Source of the DNA: an uncultured Lachnospiraceae bacterium
Lineage (GTDB): Bacteria > Bacillota > Clostridia > Lachnospirales > Lachnospiraceae
Assembly: GCA_910585205.1 (NCBI GenBank)
Contig: CAJUCC010000074.1
Coordinates: 1-14,636 of the forward strand
Length of the DNA stretch: 14,636 nt
Direction: 5' to 3'
Both the position numbers and the translations under genes were made by a program. The first letter of the stretch is position 1, and each line of letters opens with the position of its first letter. A model generated the notes under the pieces. It was not told where the DNA came from and did not search any database. It was given only the letters and a program-made list of their open reading frames with translations. Shown here in pieces: positions 12,341 to 14,636 of the stretch.

Positions 12341-13657
12341 TTATCGGATAAATCCGAACTGGACACCGGCCACGAATGTATCACCTAAGCCGATCGTGCA
12401 CACCGGTTTCTCCATATACCGAGAAGGCACCAGGCAGGCGCTGCGCTCCAGCTTCATCTGCTCCAGTTCCTTTGCAAATGCCAGCCCGACCTCGCTCAGA
12501 GGGCACTGCAGGCTTTCCCGTATCTCATCCAGATTTCCGTAATGCCCCACTCTTGCTCTGGTACCGGACAACAGATTTCCCATCGTCAGTCCTTTTTCGA
12601 TGTTTGTCTCCGTCATCTCGTCCCCATAATACATGGAATAATCCTTTGTATGCAGGATAATGCCGTTGACCTGATACTTTTCGATCAACAGTTCCATCCC
12701 TTTGAGGACATCCGGCAGGCTGCTGTTATCCAGAGACGCGCCGCATTCCTTTGTGTGGGCCACCAGTTCTTCCTCGTTCATTCCCATTACATTCACATAG
12801 CGGGAAATTTCCCGATAAACAAGGTGCTTGACATCCGGGCTCAGATAATGAGCGCTCTCAAAGTAAATCTTGCAATGCGGATTTTTCTCTTTTACCGCCC
12901 AGTAATGCCGGCCGAGTTCATCCATTCTCCTGAGCGTCAGCTCCGTATCGATTATGGCGTTAAAGCCGGAAATATTATAGGAAATAACGTCCTGCGCATG
13001 TTCCTCAATATACCGTTTAAAATCTTCTTCCACCACAATGTCTTTATGTATCGTATCATAATCCAGAATCAGCCGGTTTGATATGGGCACCGTATAAACC
13101 GTATCGCCGATCCGAAACGTATCCCCCTTTGTATAGGAAAAGATAATATGATATACCGGCTCACCCTCTGCGATCTCCCGGATTGGGACGGGTTTTCCGT
13201 CTCTGACGCATTCCAGTCCGGGATAGTCCATCAGCTCACAGACTTTCTCACATTTATCGGAAATCTGTACAAGCAGAGGCATTCCCACTGTCCCGAGCGC
13301 CGCCGCCCCCTGTGCGCAGGTTCCGCCCAGGCTGTACTGTGTCTGAAAATGAGACAGAAGGTATTGTACCACTTCTTCATTTACAATATCCACTTCTCCC
13401 CCGAGACCGTTACTCATATAATAGGTGACAAACCGGGCAAATGTCTCCATGTTGTCGATCACATCATCGGCACGGCAGTACATATCTGTCTTCATATATT
13501 TTGTCAAAATCTCATTGAACGCCGCTTCGTCATAGGTCAGCAGCACATCCGTATCACTCGTATATCCGAATACAATCCGCCGTTCGGATTCCCTGCTCTT
13601 TTCCAGGTCCGTAATGCTCTCTTTCATATATGTCTCGTAACGATCTGTATATGCCAT
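12341..13657 (-). CDS. ADP-dependent phosphofructokinase/glucokinase-family kinase
   Basis: This 438-residue protein matches the ADP_PFK_GK family, known mainly from Euryarchaeota and animals, whose members use ADP rather than ATP to phosphorylate glucose or fructose-6-phosphate. Family landmarks are present in order: GYTSDTDVLL (31-40) where the family has a sugar-binding Gly-Asn/Asp start, a GG-rich segment (111-121), NISGFN (228-233), FESAH (266-270, the acidic metal site), MNEEEL (293-298, the NxxE motif), an HTKDY segment (336-340) and the catalytic GLGD (423-426). It starts with ATG behind an AAGAAAGG site, 21 bases after the regulator gene. Ordinary PfkB-type kinases of the same superfamily are about 300 residues long and lack this motif set. 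ADP use and the sugar substrate are inferred, not shown. Confidence 0.82.
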   Translation of the reverse strand: MAYTDRYETYMKESITDLEKSRESERRIVFGYTSDTDVLLTYDEAAFNEILTKYMKTDMYCRADDVIDNMETFARFVTYYMSNGLGGEVDIVNEEVVQYLLSHFQTQYSLGGTCAQGAAALGTVGMPLLVQISDKCEKVCELMDYPGLECVRDGKPVPIREIAEGEPVYHIIFSYTKGDTFRIGDTVYTVPISNRLILDYDTIHKDIVVEEDFKRYIEEHAQDVISYNISGFNAIIDTELTLRRMDELGRHYWAVKEKNPHCKIYFESAHYLSPDVKHLVYREISRYVNVMGMNEEELVAHTKECGASLDNSSLPDVLKGMELLIEKYQVNGIILHTKDYSMYYGDEMTETNIEKGLTMGNLLSGTRARVGHYGNLDEIRESLQCPLSEVGLAFAKELEQMKLERSACLVPSRYMEKPVCTIGLGDTFVAGVQFGFIR

Positions 13658-13678
13658 AGTATCAGCCTTTCTTCTCTT

Positions 13679-14509
13679 CTAAATCTTGTACTCAGCCAGC
13701 ATTGCTTCTATGTGCTCTCTGTTCGGCTCTGCCTTTTCCCTCACGGAAACAAAGTATAAGATGGCATCCAGCACTGCCTGCTCATAAATGTGGCTTGACG
13801 CACCGTACTCTCCAAACAGCGGATTTTCCACTGTCGTCAGCATCGTAAACTGCACCCGCCGGGCAACCGGAGAACTGCTCGATCCGGTTATGGCCATTGT
13901 CTGCATGGATTTCTGATTTGCCACTTCCACGGCCTGCACGACATGCTTGGAGCTGCCGGAATGCGAAACGGCAATCAACAAATCATTCTCATTGCCGTGC
14001 ACCATACTGGCAAGCCCGTATTCCACGATTGTTTCACAGCTTGCATTGATCCCCAGACGGCAAAGCCGAAACGAAAAATCCATCGCCACCGGAATCGTAT
14101 TGCCCACGGCGGAAATAAAAATCCGCCTGCTGCTGCAGATCATGTCCACACACCGCTCCAGCTTTTCCTCATCCAACAAATCCGCAATGCGGAGCAGATC
14201 TCTTGTAAGACACTGGATAACGGCCTTTCCGCTTGTGGGATTCGTTGTGGAATCCTGATAGCCGGTCATCTGATTACGCCCCAGTTCTTCTGCCAGACAG
14301 ATTTTCATCTGATAAAATCCGGTATAGCCGAGTTTTTTGCACATCCGGATCACCGTGGCGTCGCTGACGCCGCTTGCCTCTGCCAGCTCTGTGACATTCA
14401 GCCGGATGGTGTTTTGTGGTTCTTCGAGTATGTACTCCGCAACCTTCCGCTCTGCCAGATACATTCCTTCTATCTGTAATTTAATGTTTGCCAATACCTG
14501 TTGTTCCAT
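13679..14509 (-). CDS. RpiR/MurR-family transcriptional regulator
   Basis: The 276-residue protein has the family's two domains. An N-terminal helix-turn-helix of the HTH_6 type (about 1-77) includes LAEASGVSDATVIRMCKKLGY. A C-terminal SIS domain (about 105-245) has SAVGNT and SHSGSSKHVV, the loops that bind a sugar phosphate in this family. It heads the leftward operon and is transcribed with the kinases and transporter, so it probably controls its own operon and perhaps the rightward one through the palindrome at 1594-1609. Family members act as repressors or activators, and the direction cannot be told here. The ligand is probably a pathway intermediate such as a tetrulose or pentulose phosphate. 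Only a weak purine-rich sequence (GGGACGG) precedes the ATG. Confidence 0.92.
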   Translation of the reverse strand: MEQQVLANIKLQIEGMYLAERKVAEYILEEPQNTIRLNVTELAEASGVSDATVIRMCKKLGYTGFYQMKICLAEELGRNQMTGYQDSTTNPTSGKAVIQCLTRDLLRIADLLDEEKLERCVDMICSSRRIFISAVGNTIPVAMDFSFRLCRLGINASCETIVEYGLASMVHGNENDLLIAVSHSGSSKHVVQAVEVANQKSMQTMAITGSSSSPVARRVQFTMLTTVENPLFGEYGASSHIYEQAVLDAILYFVSVREKAEPNREHIEAMLAEYKI

Positions 14510-14536
14510 ATCCGCGCCGTCCCTTCGTTTTCTTTC

Positions 14537-14566
14537 ATTGTATAATTATCCCGTATCGCATGTCAA
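14537..14566 (-). promoter_or_regulatory. Predicted sigma-A promoter of the leftward operon
   Basis: On the minus strand a perfect TTGACA -35 box (14561-14566) is followed after 18 bases by TACAAT (14537-14542, 5 of 6). It lies 27 bases upstream of the regulator ATG. As no comparable promoter is visible inside the operon, this one probably drives all eight leftward genes down to the TPI paralogue. The remaining 70 bases to the window edge show nothing I can identify. Confidence 0.75.
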
Positions 14567-14636
14567 CAAAGGGGCGCCGCCACATGTTCCACACATAACC
14601 GCAAATATCATACCGCAGTCAAGAGCAAAAAATAAA

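Noticed and set aside
14552..14558. CGTATCG repeats as a set of regulator sites (also at 1540-1546)
   Set aside because: The same heptamer also occurs inside coding regions, for example in the DhaKL linker and the ADP-dependent-type kinase gene. Outside the palindrome it is not informative by itself.
1..14636. CRISPR arrays, tRNA/rRNA genes, transposases, phage genes, toxin-antitoxin or defence systems
   Set aside because: I looked for repeats with spacers, tRNA-like cloverleaves and the relevant protein motifs and saw none. The window is metabolic throughout.

Overview
The window looks like a piece of a gut-type Clostridia chromosome, most like Lachnospiraceae. I base this on the strong AGGAGG-type ribosome-binding sites, sigma-A-type promoters, the ABC-type sugar uptake genes and the general look of the proteins. 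This is an impression from sequence, not a database result. Nearly all of it is one carbohydrate-utilisation locus. I see no RNA genes, insertion sequences, prophage genes or CRISPR arrays, and no gene-free stretch over 300 bases.

Layout. The left edge (1-372) holds the start of an unidentified gene and a small two-helix membrane protein, both on the minus strand and unrelated to the rest. Next is a minus-strand class II ketose-bisphosphate aldolase (517-1392) with its own promoter and terminator. A 253-base AT-rich divergent region (1393-1645) carries promoters in both directions and a perfect 16-base palindrome just past the rightward -10 box. The rightward operon (1646-4373) encodes a DUF4432/aldose-epimerase-like protein, a mannose-6-phosphate-isomerase-like cupin and an RpiB/LacAB-type isomerase. 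A 21-bp-stem hairpin (4422-4468) separates it from the long leftward operon. That operon starts at a good promoter near 14550 and reads: RpiR-type regulator, ADP-dependent phosphofructokinase/glucokinase-family kinase, xylulokinase-like FGGY kinase, ABC ATPase, permease and sugar-binding lipoprotein. A strong terminator-like hairpin (7076-7129) follows, then a fused DhaK-DhaL kinase and a divergent triose-phosphate-isomerase paralogue.

Working together (inference). An RpiR repressor or activator senses a sugar phosphate. An RbsABC-type transporter brings in a sugar or polyol. DhaKL, the TPI paralogue and the RpiB-like isomerase match the known tetrulose route: L-erythrulose to L-erythrulose-1-phosphate, then D-erythrulose-4-phosphate, then D-erythrose-4-phosphate. 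The RpiB-like protein has lost the His used for ring opening, which fits a substrate that cannot form a ring. The other enzymes (FGGY kinase, ADP-dependent-type kinase, cupin isomerase, epimerase-like protein, class II aldolase) suggest a second branch that isomerises, phosphorylates and cleaves a ketose. I cannot name the starting substrate. No dehydrogenase is present, so polyol entry would need genes elsewhere. The combination, in particular an archaeal/animal-type ADP-dependent kinase inside a bacterial tetrulose-type locus, is the most unusual part of the window.
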